DNA from: Numida meleagris
Lineage: Eukaryota; Chordata; Aves; Galliformes; Numididae
DNA length: 64,000 nucleotides
Assembly: GCF_002078875.1 (NCBI RefSeq)
Contig: NC_034410.1
Coordinates: 77,654,661-77,718,660 of the forward strand
Direction: 5' to 3'
The position numbers and the translations under genes are program-made. Shown piece by piece: positions 49,301 through 60,521 of this stretch; the first letter of the stretch is position 1; each line of letters starts with the position of its first letter. The notes beneath the pieces were generated by a model. That model saw only the letters and a program-made list of their open reading frames with translations. It had not been told where the DNA came from and made no database searches.

Positions 49301-52300
49301 CAATAAAAGCACTCCTTCCTTCTCAGTAAATGCTAGACTTACTCTCTACTCTGTTATTTCTCTTACTGTTGCTGAATGGCTCCACTTTAGAAGCTGATGC
49401 ATTGTGATTTTTAGTGAAGAAGATAACAGAGGTGATTCTGCACAATTTCCCCTTTCCTCCCACCATTTCCCTCCCAGATCACTGAAATGAATATTACTTT
49501 AGCTAAATTAAATTCTCCATTGCTTTTAGTTAACCTTTCCATGCTTTTATTACTAGCTGTTCTTATCTGAGTGTAACTTAACGATAATGGCTACACTATG
49601 GAAATAAGCTGCTTCTAAGGATGAGATGCCATCATCTGATCTTTCCTCCTTCATTTATTTCTGTCTTTACTAGAACGTTTCTTATCAGCTTGCATTGTCA
49701 AGAGAAGTAAACTATTTTCAAAACCCAATTCTCCTTTTCTGAATGCTAATGACTTGGCACCAGAGAGGTTTGACAGAGAGCTACATTCATGCATTACTTC
49801 CATGAGAACTGAATAAGAAGATGTACAGTTCAACTCTGATGCGTTTTTCATTTGAAAAAGAGCAAAAGAGATAAATATAGCCTCAGTCAGAGATAAGAAA
49901 GTCTTATGAGAGTGTTAAATTCTACATTTGATACATTTAGTTATTATATCGGAAGGTGTTTTTATCACAGTCCACTTAAAGTATGTTGGGTACAATTACT
50001 TCTGATATTAAGAACCATTCTCAGAAAAAAATCTTACAAAATAATGTGGTAAAATTCTAAACTCTCTCTAGTTTCCATGCAAATAATTGTGGTTTTGCTA
50101 ATTATGACTCTGAACAGCCTACCCTGAAAATTGAACTCTTTTGCTTTTGGACAATACAATTATTTCTGTATCTAAAACTGTGACAACTCTATTAAAAAGC
50201 ACATCTATTGATAATACAACGTTCATTCTCACACCTGCTGTGTTACATTAGCAAGGCTAACAGCTGTTAACAGTAGAAAAAAATGTATTTTTCCATTAAA
50301 AAAAGCAGAAACAATCTGAGAAATGCAACTTAATAGAAATACCTCTTATTTCTGCTCCCTTTTCAAGAAAAGTTATGACACTGAAACAAGAAATACACGG
50401 TTTTTAGTACACTTTTCACTCTATTAAGACTCTATCAATTTTGGAAATGTAGCTTTCTCTGGAATGGATAGTAGTAAAACAATTGCTCACAGTGACTAAA
50501 AAAATCTTTTTTTTTTAATTGGGAATAGTTTGTGACCCACAGAAAAAAATGATAAAAAGCATTTTAATGAAACTCATGCCTACAGCCTTAGTAAATGCTA
50601 ACTAGTACCCATCCAGCCTATACTGAAAACTGTATTCTGCACTAATGTACCAAATCAAAGACCAAATATAAACTTAAATACACAGCAAGGGACTCAATGC
50701 CCAACTTCCACTTCTTGTAAGTTTGGTCATTTTAAGTGACAGAAGCGTTACCACTGATCTTTCAGTTTTCTTCTGGAATACCTCCCAGTTCTTCTCCAAA
50801 ATAAGCACCATGAGCAGTCTGTCTCCTTATAAACAACTGAGTTCATGTGGTAGAAAGAAAAAGAGAATGTGTGTAACAGATGTGATGAGAGCTAGCTGAG
50901 TGTTCCAGCTGAAATGATTTACTGATGCAACAAGTGGTTTGTACCAAATGCAGTTCATTTTGGGAAAATTTTTTGAAGTCTTGATTTTCCATCAGAAATC
51001 TCACAGCCAGACAGTTCATTTTGGTTTCTTTTGATTCTAACTAGAATGTTTCCTGTGCTAGATTTCTATCCTCTGGTCTGTCTCCAGCATCCCTGATGGG
51101 ACCGTGAAGGGTTCCAGAGGATCACAGGAATTGCGAGATTGCTGGTGCACAATAGGCACTGTTGTCTGGCCACAGCGTCTGACATATCTGAAATCTACCA
51201 TCTCTATTTTAACTTGCTCCTCAAGGGTCACTTGCTACAAGGGAAGATAAAGATTAATGTTTTATCAGCCTGAAATTAAGCATTTCACGTCATTTCATTT
51301 ATCCAAGAGAAAATAGTTCAAGGCTTTTCAAAAACACTTAGAATTGAAATTACATCACTGACATTTTTTGCCTTAGACTTTTCAGAAGTTCCTATTTCAG
51401 TGGGGAGAGTAAATAAAAATCAAGTTCTTTAGACTATCCCACAGAAATCTGTCAAATTTGTCAAAGGATTGTATGTCATCCCTTCAAGAATACAGCAGCA
51501 TCTGAGCAGTGGAGGAGAAGGTAGAGCTGACCAGCTCCTCCAAATAACGCTCTTATTTAATCCAGCTCTATAGCTTCAGGTCTGGAGAAGAGGAAGGGTG
51601 AGGGGTCTTTGCAAATGCTGGGAAAGCAGATATACTCCTGTTAGGGTAGGTAGCTGCATAGCAACAGGAAATTATTTCCACAGAAGTTGGACAACTGAGA
51701 AAAGCAATAGCTGCCTACAGAAATAGAACACTTCTAATAGGGTCAAAGTAATTTCATGCTCGAGGAACTTGGTTAGACTTTTCAAAAGAGAAGTGTTTAA
51801 TCCACATAAAAAGGATTGCAATGAAATTGATCCAGACTATTATTTTGTTGGCTTTGTTGTCTTTTAATTGCAGGAAAATCTTAACAGTTTCTAGAGGATT
51901 GGTTAAGGATATTTTTTCTTTTTTAAAATTTTGTTGTTACATTTCACACTTGATCTGTAGGGTTGAGCCATTCCATCTGGAAATAACACCTACAAATCAT
52001 GTCTAATTTGGCACAACAGAAAATATGATGGAAAATGATGTATTATAGCCTCTTATCATGCAAGAGAAGTAAAGATTTAAAAAGGCATTTCACATTGCAA
52101 CTGGACTAATGGATGAGAGCGCAGCAGGCCAGCTGAGACCACAAAGACAGTAAGAAACCTTACCTCTTACCCTAACTGTTATACTTTGTGACTCAAGTGC
52201 CTACCCCCACAAAAATAAATAAAAACAGGTCCAGTTACAATGCAATCATTTGTAATGAGCAATAAGGGCTACATTTCAGTTTTTGAAAATCTAGGAATAT

Positions 52301-52934
52301 TTTTCTATAACAGTTCTACCCAATATGAGAGAGAATTCTTTAGTCAAGACTGTATTCTTGCAAGCATTGATTTGCAACTGTACTGACTACAGTCTTACCT
52401 TAAACATCAGTATCTGGTTTGAATTATGAATTCAAAAATTTACTTGGTCATTAAAAATGGATGCAGTATAGGAAGAAAAAAAAATATATAGTTTTTACTT
52501 CTATTTAGTAATATTTGTGGAGGGGAAAGAAAAAAGGAAGAGCTCTAATTTATTTGCATTATCCTTGCAAAATTCACGTAAATTCAAACATAAGCTTATC
52601 TAAAAGATGAAAACCATGCAAATGAAACACCATTTATACTTTAGAGGTTGCATCTATACAGTTCTGCCAAGCCACTACAGGTCAGATTCCAGGGCTCCAG
52701 AATAATTACTTGAAGTTCCTCCAGCACCATGTAGTGAGCTGGCTGAATAGCTACCACAGTTCTGGAGGGATCTTGGAAGTGCATGCGGTGATCTAAACTG
52801 TTTCTATCTCACAGATCTCATTTCAGGGATAAAGGCATGAACTGTCAGTGGTGGTCATTACTGCTTGCCACTCCAGGCCAATCAAATGTGAGTGTCCAAA
52901 GATCAAAGACTGAATCTAAACCTGCAAAATAGTC
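46343..52934. other. Gene-free flank
   Basis: Mostly AT-rich. A more GC-rich stretch at about 46430-46960 has no family likeness that I recognise. Elsewhere only short homopolymers are seen. No exon is identified. Confidence 0.55.
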
Positions 52935-54031
52935 AAGATAGCAAGGCCTTTGATGCGGTCCCACACCACATCCTTATGGCTGATTTGGAGAGATATGGGT
53001 TTGAAGGGTGAACTACTCAGTGGATAAGGAATTGGCTGGAAAGTCACAGCCAAAGGATTGTTGTCAATGGCTCTATGTCCAGGTGGAGGCTGGTGACAAA
53101 TGATGTCCCCCAGGGGTCCGTCATGAGACCAGTACTCTTTAATATCTTCATCAGTGACAATGGTGATGGGATTGACTGCACTCTCAGCAAATTTGCTGAT
53201 TACACCAAGCTGAGTGGTGTGGTTGATATGACAGAAGAAAGGGATTCTATCCAGAGGGACCACGATAAACTCGAAAGTTGGGCCCTTGTGAACCTAATGA
53301 GGTTCAACAAAGCCATGTGCATGACTTGGATCAAGGCAATCCCAGTTATGTGTACAGACTGGGAGAAGAACTTGAGAGTAGCTCTTCTGAAAAGGAGCGT
53401 GCCCTTCCAGTAGTGTGCTCTCACAGCCTGTAAGACCAACAGTGTCCTGGGCTGCATTAAAAGAGGAGTGGCCAGCAAGGAGAAACAAGTGTCCCCCTCT
53501 GCTCTGTCCTCATCAGGCCTCATCTGGCATACTCCATAAAGGTCTTGGGCTCCCAACATAGGAAAGATTTGGAACTTTTGGAGATGGTTCAGAGGAGAGC
53601 TACAAGGATGATCAGAGGGCTGGAGCACCTTTCCTATGAAGACAGGCTGAAGGAGCTGTCCTTGTTCAGTCTGGAGAAGGTTCCAGGAGACCTCGTTATG
53701 GCCTTCCAAGGGAAATCCACTTTTTACACAGACAGATAGTGATAGGATAAGGGGAATGGTTTTAAAAGAGGTGCGATTTAGATTGATGTTTGGAGTAAGT
53801 TTTCCACAGAGAGAGTGGTGAGGCACAGGCAAAGACTGCCCAGAGAAGCAGTGTATATCCTGTCCCTGAAGGTGTTCAAGACCAGACTGGATGGGGGCAC
53901 TGGACAGCCTGATCTAGTGCTTCATCTGGTGGTTGGCAACCTTGCCTGTAGCAGAGGGGTTGAAACTGCACGTTCCTTGAAGTCCCTTCCAACCCAAGCT
54001 ATTCTATGATTCTGTGATTCTATGATTCTAT
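52935..54031 (+). mobile_element. CR1 LINE, longest copy in the window (reverse transcriptase to tail)
   Basis: The element is about 1.1 kb and 5'-truncated. It starts within ORF2 at KAFDAVPHHILMADLERYGFEG, hits a stop (TGA where the family has TGG, near 53008), and continues with [20 protein letters not shown] and the VPQGS motif. It then reads [12 protein letters not shown], where the family's catalytic FADD is FADY. After MRFNKA the frame is lost, part of the linker is deleted, and the C-terminal [22 protein letters not shown] returns near 53616. The 3' UTR and an ATTCTATG/ATTCTGTG tail end it near 54031. It is inactive. Confidence 0.93.
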
Positions 54032-55410
54032 TATAGGAAGATTCTTAATCAAGCTACGTAGGAACAGAGAATTATCTGTCAAGGTGTTTACTCTGGTTCG
54101 GAGCCCTGAAGGATAGGGGAAAAAAGGAATTATGTAATATATAAAATCATTATCTTGATTCATCTAGAAACAAAAGCTGACACACAATAAGGAAACTTAT
54201 GTCCTGGTTTCAAAATGGAAGAACATACTTTTTTCCTGAAGCAAAATAAAAATTCACATTCAGACATGGTTTATAAAGATTCAGGAGAAGGGCCAAAAAC
54301 TGTGATCTGACTGCTTTTGCATTTGCCTCTGTGCAGCAAAAGAAGCATCCTCTTATGCCTTTAGAGAGGGACCAGTGCCAGCAAGACTCCCAGTCTCCTT
54401 ACTTTTTGCAACAAAGAAGCTGGCAGCAATGCTCTATTACTGCTATGCTGCACAAGCAACAGACATGGCCTGCCATACATCTTAAGTCATACACTTGCCT
54501 GCAGAATTGCTTTCTGACTGATGCCGTTCCAAAGCTGCTGCTTCTCTTATGAATCCCAGCTGTGAAGGAGCAGCGTGAAGCAACAGCAGTCTCCGTGAGC
54601 ATGGCAGCAATAACGCAGGGGGTACAAAACCAACTCTCTCACCGCCCCCAAGATCTCCAAAAGCCAAACTGAACAAATGCAGCACTCAATCCCTCCAGCA
54701 GAATTTTCCAGTTCCCAAAGCACTCAAGTTATCTTCCAAGTCATCTTCATCCTACAGATACTAAGCAAGCCTAGCAAAGATTTATTCCCACACACATATA
54801 CATCCCACACCTGTAGCAATTCACGATACCAGCCACCTACCAATCTATTCCCCATATGGCTGCTCAGTTTTCCAAGGAAGGCAGCTACCAGCTTTCCTGC
54901 TCCACACGTATGGGTACTCTGAATCCTACTTTAACACCACAACTGCCACTTGAGTTAATTACAGGCTGACACTTGGCACTTGAAGTGTATCAGTCTGCAA
55001 CTTGCCTCAGTGAGTTTAAGAAAGCGTCCCATGTGGAGGCACACAAGACTTGGTAGGTCTGTTAACAACAGTAAACAGATGGTAATATTGAATTCCAAAG
55101 GTTCTTAAAGAAAAGTTCACAACATGGGAACAGGATTTCAGTCACTAAAAATTCTGTAGGCTAGGATTATACATAAATTGTTGAAAAGTGTCCTAAAGTC
55201 TCCAGCTATGAGAGTGTCTTTCAAACTCAGCTATCTGAAGTTCTGCCCACACCTTCTCCTGGGGCTACTGGGCAGAGTTGCTTTTCTATACTTTCCATGA
55301 CCAGGTTGCTTTGCTTAGAGAACCTTCTACCTGCTTCTCCTTGCCCTTTGGCTTTTCTTCAGTTGCAGTGAACTGGCTGGGTAGCGAAAACCCATATGCA
55401 TTCACCCTTT
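54032..55410. other. Gene-free flank
   Basis: No recognisable exon or repeat lies between the two sense-strand CR1 copies. GC is slightly raised at 54330-54680 but no family is recognised. Confidence 0.55.
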
Positions 55411-55862
55411 GTCTCTGGAGCATGTTCAAACAAAAGCAACAAAGCTGGTGAAGGGTCTGGAGCACAAGTCTTATGGGGAGCAGCTGAGGGATCTGGGATT
55501 GGAGAAGAGGCAGCTCAGGGAAGACCTCATCACTTTCTACAATTGCCAGACAGGAGGTTGTAGTGAGGTGGGGATTGGGCTCTTCTCACATGTAACCAGA
55601 AATAGGGCAAAAGGTAACAGTTTTAAGTTGCGCCAGGGGAGGTTCAGGTTGGATTTGGGGAAAAATTTCTTCTTAAAAAGAGTGGTGATGCACTGAAACA
55701 GACTGCCAAGGGAGGTGGTGGAATCACCATCCCTAGAGGTGTTCAAGAAACATACAGAGGTGGCAGTAAGGGACATGGTTAGTGGGCATGGTGGTGATGA
55801 GTTGATGGTTGGACTGGATGATCTCAGATTTATTTAGGTTGGAAAATACCTCTATGATTCTG
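55411..55862 (+). mobile_element. CR1 LINE 3' end with a rearranged terminus
   Basis: It begins CTGGAGCATGTTCAAACAAAAGCAAC, in the ORF2 C-terminus ([19 protein letters not shown], then [14 protein letters not shown]). It runs through CAGGGGAGGTTCAGGTTGGATTTGGG and AGGGAGGTGGTGGAATCACCATCCCTAGAGGTG to GGACTGGATGATCTCAG. The next about 25 bases (55827-55851) read as the reverse complement of the expected AGGTCTTTTCCAACCTAAAT before CTATGATTCTG resumes. Confidence 0.9.
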
Positions 55863-57599
55863 CATCTTGTTCCAGTGTCTGGAGATTCTCTAAGGCCTTA
55901 TAAACTGCAGAGTGAGCATATTAAAGTAGATCCTGGAAGATTCTCTTTCCAAATGTTTTCTGGGATGACCTTGAATGGGTCAGTCCTCGACGCTGTTGAT
56001 GCTGCTGCTGAAGTTAGCCCAGACTCAGAGAGCAGTCTGCATATGAATTGGTAGAGGAAAGGAGAAAGGGAACAAGCTATTAACTGAGCAAGGAGATGGA
56101 TTATTCATGGCTTTGACAAATTTTGGATCTGTCCCAAAGTGCTGTCAATTGCTAGTTAGAAATAGCCAAAAAATAAAAGATGAGGTTTTTTTAGGCTATG
56201 TCAGCAGTATCAATCAGAGAAGTATCCAAAAATCTTGAAATGAATACAGCACATCTCTGGCTGATAGCAGTCAAGGAGAATATATTTAAAATGAGCATGG
56301 AAATAAGGAGATTATTTGCCTTACTGCATTTATTTCAGAGTCTATGAGTGGGTTTTTTTGAGTATGTATGTAGTTTTTATTAATTGTTTCTTTTCCTTCT
56401 TACAAGAGCTTAGGTTGATTTTACTGTGAAGATTTTTGGAATGCTTACATTTCATTTTCAGAAAACAATGATTTTTATAACATCTAGAATACATCTGTTA
56501 CGCTCAGGGCATGATGGAGAGGTGCAGCAGAGGGTATTAAGTGACACTAGCTTTGCCACAGACCAATGTCAAATAGACTTTTTTTCCTTCATTATTTTGG
56601 CTGGAAAAACAATTATATACTAGAAAATCCCAGCATCTGTGATGCCCTTCAACAGCTGGCTTTCTGAGAAACATAGGAAAAGTCCTTCTAGCCCAATGTG
56701 GAAATCCACTTAAGATACATAGAGCAGACAGAAGCCAATTGTGAGTTCTGAGTATCTGTGCTATAGCCTTTATTATTTTTTGTTCTTGTTTTGTTTTCTT
56801 TGTGAAGGTTATGAAACATTTTTAATTAAACTTCTAAACTTTGGTGACAGTCTGGATTGAGATTTCCTGCGTTTATTGTTATAAAATGAATAAATAATAG
56901 TGATAGTCACTAACATTTAAGAAAAGGTTCTTCCTTAATTCTTTGCAGGTCCTGGATGAGAACTAAGTACAGATAGAATGGGTACTATATTAGTGTCTGG
57001 TAGGTAATAAGAAAGCTACCTTTGATTATTCACAAGTTTCATGTTGAACTCACTAAAATTGTTCGTGATGTTTCCCTTATTTTTCTTCTGTTCACTAACC
57101 CTCAGTATCAACAATATCACTGCCTGTTTTTAAGCCTTTCCAGTTTCAGCACATACCTTCAAGGTACAAACATGATTCAAATAGCTCATTAATTATTTAA
57201 TGTAAGCCTTCTAACTTGTCTCTTAATTACTTTAACTCTTAAAATAGTTTAACTGCATCACCTCCAATACTTACCTTCTCTAATCAAAGATATGGAAAAG
57301 AGATAATTTTTCCTTTAATCATTTTAAATTAGTTCACAACTTCTTAATTTGCAGACTACTTAGCCAAAATCCTATGGTTGGTAATGCAAGGCTTGATCCT
57401 TTTTGGATGTGTACTATTTACACAAGTGAGTAAACTTCTTGCATCACTACACTTTTATTAAGTTATAGCTCACGCAGAAAAATTGAAGAACTTTCAGTGC
57501 AGTGACTTGCTCCTCACTGTTCACCATAATCTTCCTTACAATAATTTCTACAATCCTTAGATAAAATACGTACCTAAATACAGCTGTAATGTTATAATG

Positions 57600-57960
57600 T
57601 GACGGAAAGCACAGCAGTAACAGTGGGGTGGCAAAGTCCTAGGGTACAGCAAGTGAGGATAAGCCCAAACATAGCAGCTGCGGACACAGAAGCAAAAGGA
57701 GAGGAAGAAGGGAAGAAAAAACAACAACAACAAAAAAAAAAAACACACCTGCTTACCCTTGGAAGGCCTCAGGTACACAGAGACATCCAGCAAGAGATCT
57801 TTGCCTCCACTGCCAACCCTTAAATGAGGTCTGGGAAGGGTCGGATCCTGGCTCCACCCCTTCCAGTCACTCAGGCACATTGCATGCACCTGAGCTCCCC
57901 TCGGTTGGCCCTGCCTTCCCACCAGGTGCTCAATCACTGGTTCAAGCCATGACTTAGCAT
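57600..57960 (-). other. Unidentified GC-rich, promoter-like segment (possible LTR)
   Basis: The segment stands out from its AT-rich surroundings. Read on the minus strand it has a GC-rich part (57960-57830), an AT box ATTTAAGG (about 57818-57825), and a body ending in a T/TTG-rich run (57746-57705). The layout resembles an LTR or a small promoter. I could not fix TG...CA ends or a target duplication and I do not recognise the family. The 126-codon minus frame (57557-57937) shows no domain. Confidence 0.35.
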
Positions 57961-58439
57961 TTCTGCTACAACAGCATATTATTCTCTAATTAGAATGCTC
58001 TGCATTTTTACTTGCAGCTATTTTAATAAGCATAATATTAAATTATCATACAATCAAAAATTAGGCTCTCACACATTCTACATTAATAAGAGTTTTTAAA
58101 CCTACATGGGATTTCATATCTAAACAGGCACAAGCCTCAGTTCAGCATTAAAATCTAAGAACTATGGTGGGAACCATAGATGTATGAATGAAGTTGATCA
58201 TAGTACTTGACAGATTAGTCAATTATTACTTAGGCGTAGATTCTGAAATTAGTTTTTCATTCTAGGCCAAAGCTTGGTGTTTTTTGTGGTTTATGAGTTT
58301 GACTGTGTGGATTAAGATATTATCAAAAATGCTAAGAATAGCTTTTAGTTTGTTGCAGCTTGAGAATTAATTTCCTGTCCACTACTATTTGTTTTCAGTT
58401 GAAACACCTCCCATGACCTCTTAGGTCTTCACCAGTGCA

Positions 58440-58800
58440 GCAGGACTGTTATGAACCTGCAGTTCTGGATCAACTTGCTCCAGCACCACATGACCCAGTG
58501 CTGCCCCCACCATGGGATTCACACCCTCCACCTACCTTTGAGGCAAGGGCAGCCTGACCAAGAGGTCACACAGTCCCACCTGGGTCATGGATGTACTTCC
58601 ATCCACCAGCTTCCCTCTTTCCATAGCTGCAGAGTTCTCACCCTCCATACCAAGGAGCTCCTCCCCTGTCTCATCCATGATCTCCCCTTTCCCCACGGTA
58701 GCAAGGGTGTTTGCCTCAGAAGGTGTTTTCCTCTCTTTTTCTCGGCTCTTTTCTTGTTTTACTTTGTACCTGAAAGGCATCTTATACAGAGCCAACAGGC
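58440..58800 (-). other. Unidentified GC-rich segment with a coding-like minus frame
   Basis: On the minus strand a frame from 58900 to 58532 gives 122 residues. From about residue 41 it turns charged and soluble (KMPFRYKVKQEKSREKERK, then EIMDETGEELLGMEGENSA). The last codons overlap CAAAG|GTAGGT, a good donor match (GT at 58535-58534). This could be a lineage-specific exon, a decayed mobile-element ORF or chance. No family is recognised. Confidence 0.25.
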
Positions 58801-60351
58801 AAAGGAAATGAAGCTGTAGTTGAATTATAAAGTGTTGTGGGGTACCCCAGAAACAGGAGTTGAGTCGCAAACATTTGTGAAGGAACATAAGAGTGCTCAA
58901 TTTAGTAGGTGATTTATCACATTATGTCCAGACATATTTAAACAGAGGAACATTGTCAAATTAGCAAGAAACATCTCTGTTCCTTCAGTAGTGAATAAAA
59001 TTATATGATTGCATAATATGCAGTAGATATACTATGTCATGACTAACAATGATAGCATTTCTATACTCAGTTAGTTCAATTAATTTTAAAAGGCCTCTGC
59101 AATCAGTAATTATGGCTTAGAAATCTCTTGTGGGAATTACCTTCTATTCATGGTTGAGGAAGTTGAAAACATTTACAAGAAATTAACATTTAAATAATTT
59201 TCCTTATTTTAAAATTGGGTGGAAACAAAATTATCCTTTAAATTAATGACTGAGAAATGTGTACCATGAGTGGAAAAACACTGCAAAACCAAAAGCCTGT
59301 GCATCTAATAATATTTATTTTAACCATAAACTAATATTTGGATGATAAGCATAAAGAAGCCTAATAAAATGCTTGATGGTTGTATGCATACTATTAGATA
59401 TATAAGCAAGTAATTAATTAGATAATTTTATATTAGAATATGTGATAGCAGTGTAGCACGTGGCATATAACCAATTAATTCAAAAAGATTCAAACTGCTT
59501 GTGTCACATCGTCCCAAGATGAAATCAAAGTTCTGTCTTTTCCTAAGCAAATTATTGTAGAAAATCATTGCAGGGACTATTTTGGTCAGAGCAGTAACTA
59601 CACTGATGCACAAAATCAGCACAATTGCATTACCATGTCTTCCTGCATGGTAGCTTCATGTGCTTACATTAAAGTCTCCACCTCTTACCTGTTTCTTAAA
59701 ACACATTGTTTATGTCTTCAGGGCTTTACTCTAATTTTAGCAATTAAGAGGCATCTGGATTTTTAAAACAACCCATTGTAGAATTGGCTCACTCTATTTG
59801 AATCTTCTTTTAAAAATCAAACCAATACAGAAATATGTTGCTCTTGTTCTTTTTTTTTCCTATTCTTTGGTTGCAGTCTTTGATTTAAAAAAAAATGCTC
59901 TGGTGTTTGTTCTTACTGTTCGAGTGAGGACACAGTATGATGAACATATAATGAAGGATGATAATGAAGACACACCATCAGCCCCAAGTCACAATAACAT
60001 AACAGAGATAGGAAGCAAAAATGAGAAGCAATGTAGAAGGCTGGAGGAAGGACATAGCTCCCTAAATGGGGTCTACAGGTGAGAGAAGTGGTTTCAAGAT
60101 GATCCTCAAAATCATTAGCATTGTGGTAGTGCATACATGCATGAGCAGTGATTATCCTGTACAGGCAGTGGAGGTGTGCGAAGAGAAAAATCCTGCTTTT
60201 CCATACATCCAAGTATGTAATTCAGTAATCCATTTCTACAAGATCTTGAAAATGTCTTAAAGTGTTTTAGTTAGATCTCTGTTTGTTTTAAAATAATGTT
60301 ATGTCGCCATTTTCTGTCTTCTGTTTGTGTGAACCAGATTTAGTGCTCCGC

Positions 60352-60521
60352 TCAACAGGCTGCCCAGGGAGGTGGTGGTCACCATCCCTGGAGGTGTTCA
60401 AGAAGCGTACAGATGTTGTATTGAGGGACATGGTTTAGTAGGAAATACTGGTGATAGGTGGACAGTTGGACTGGATGATCTTGGAAGTCTTTTTCAACCT
60501 TGGTGATTCTATGATTCTATG
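60352..60521 (+). mobile_element. CR1 LINE 3' terminus, about 170 bases
   Basis: CAACAGGCTGCCCAGGGAGGTGGTGGTCACCATCCCTGGAGGTGTTCAAG through GGACTGGATGATCTTGGAAGTCTTTTTCAACCTTGGTG to ATTCTATGATTCTATG. Close to consensus and 5'-truncated. Confidence 0.92.

Larger units (their letters stand above)
55863..60351. other. Gene-free flank with two GC-rich unknowns
   Basis: AT-rich except for the GC-rich segments at 57600-57960 and 58440-58800, listed separately. No recognised exon. Confidence 0.5.

Noticed and set aside
53200..53832. 210-codon minus frame
   Set aside because: It is antisense to the CR1 at 52935. The sense strand carries the reverse transcriptase remnant.
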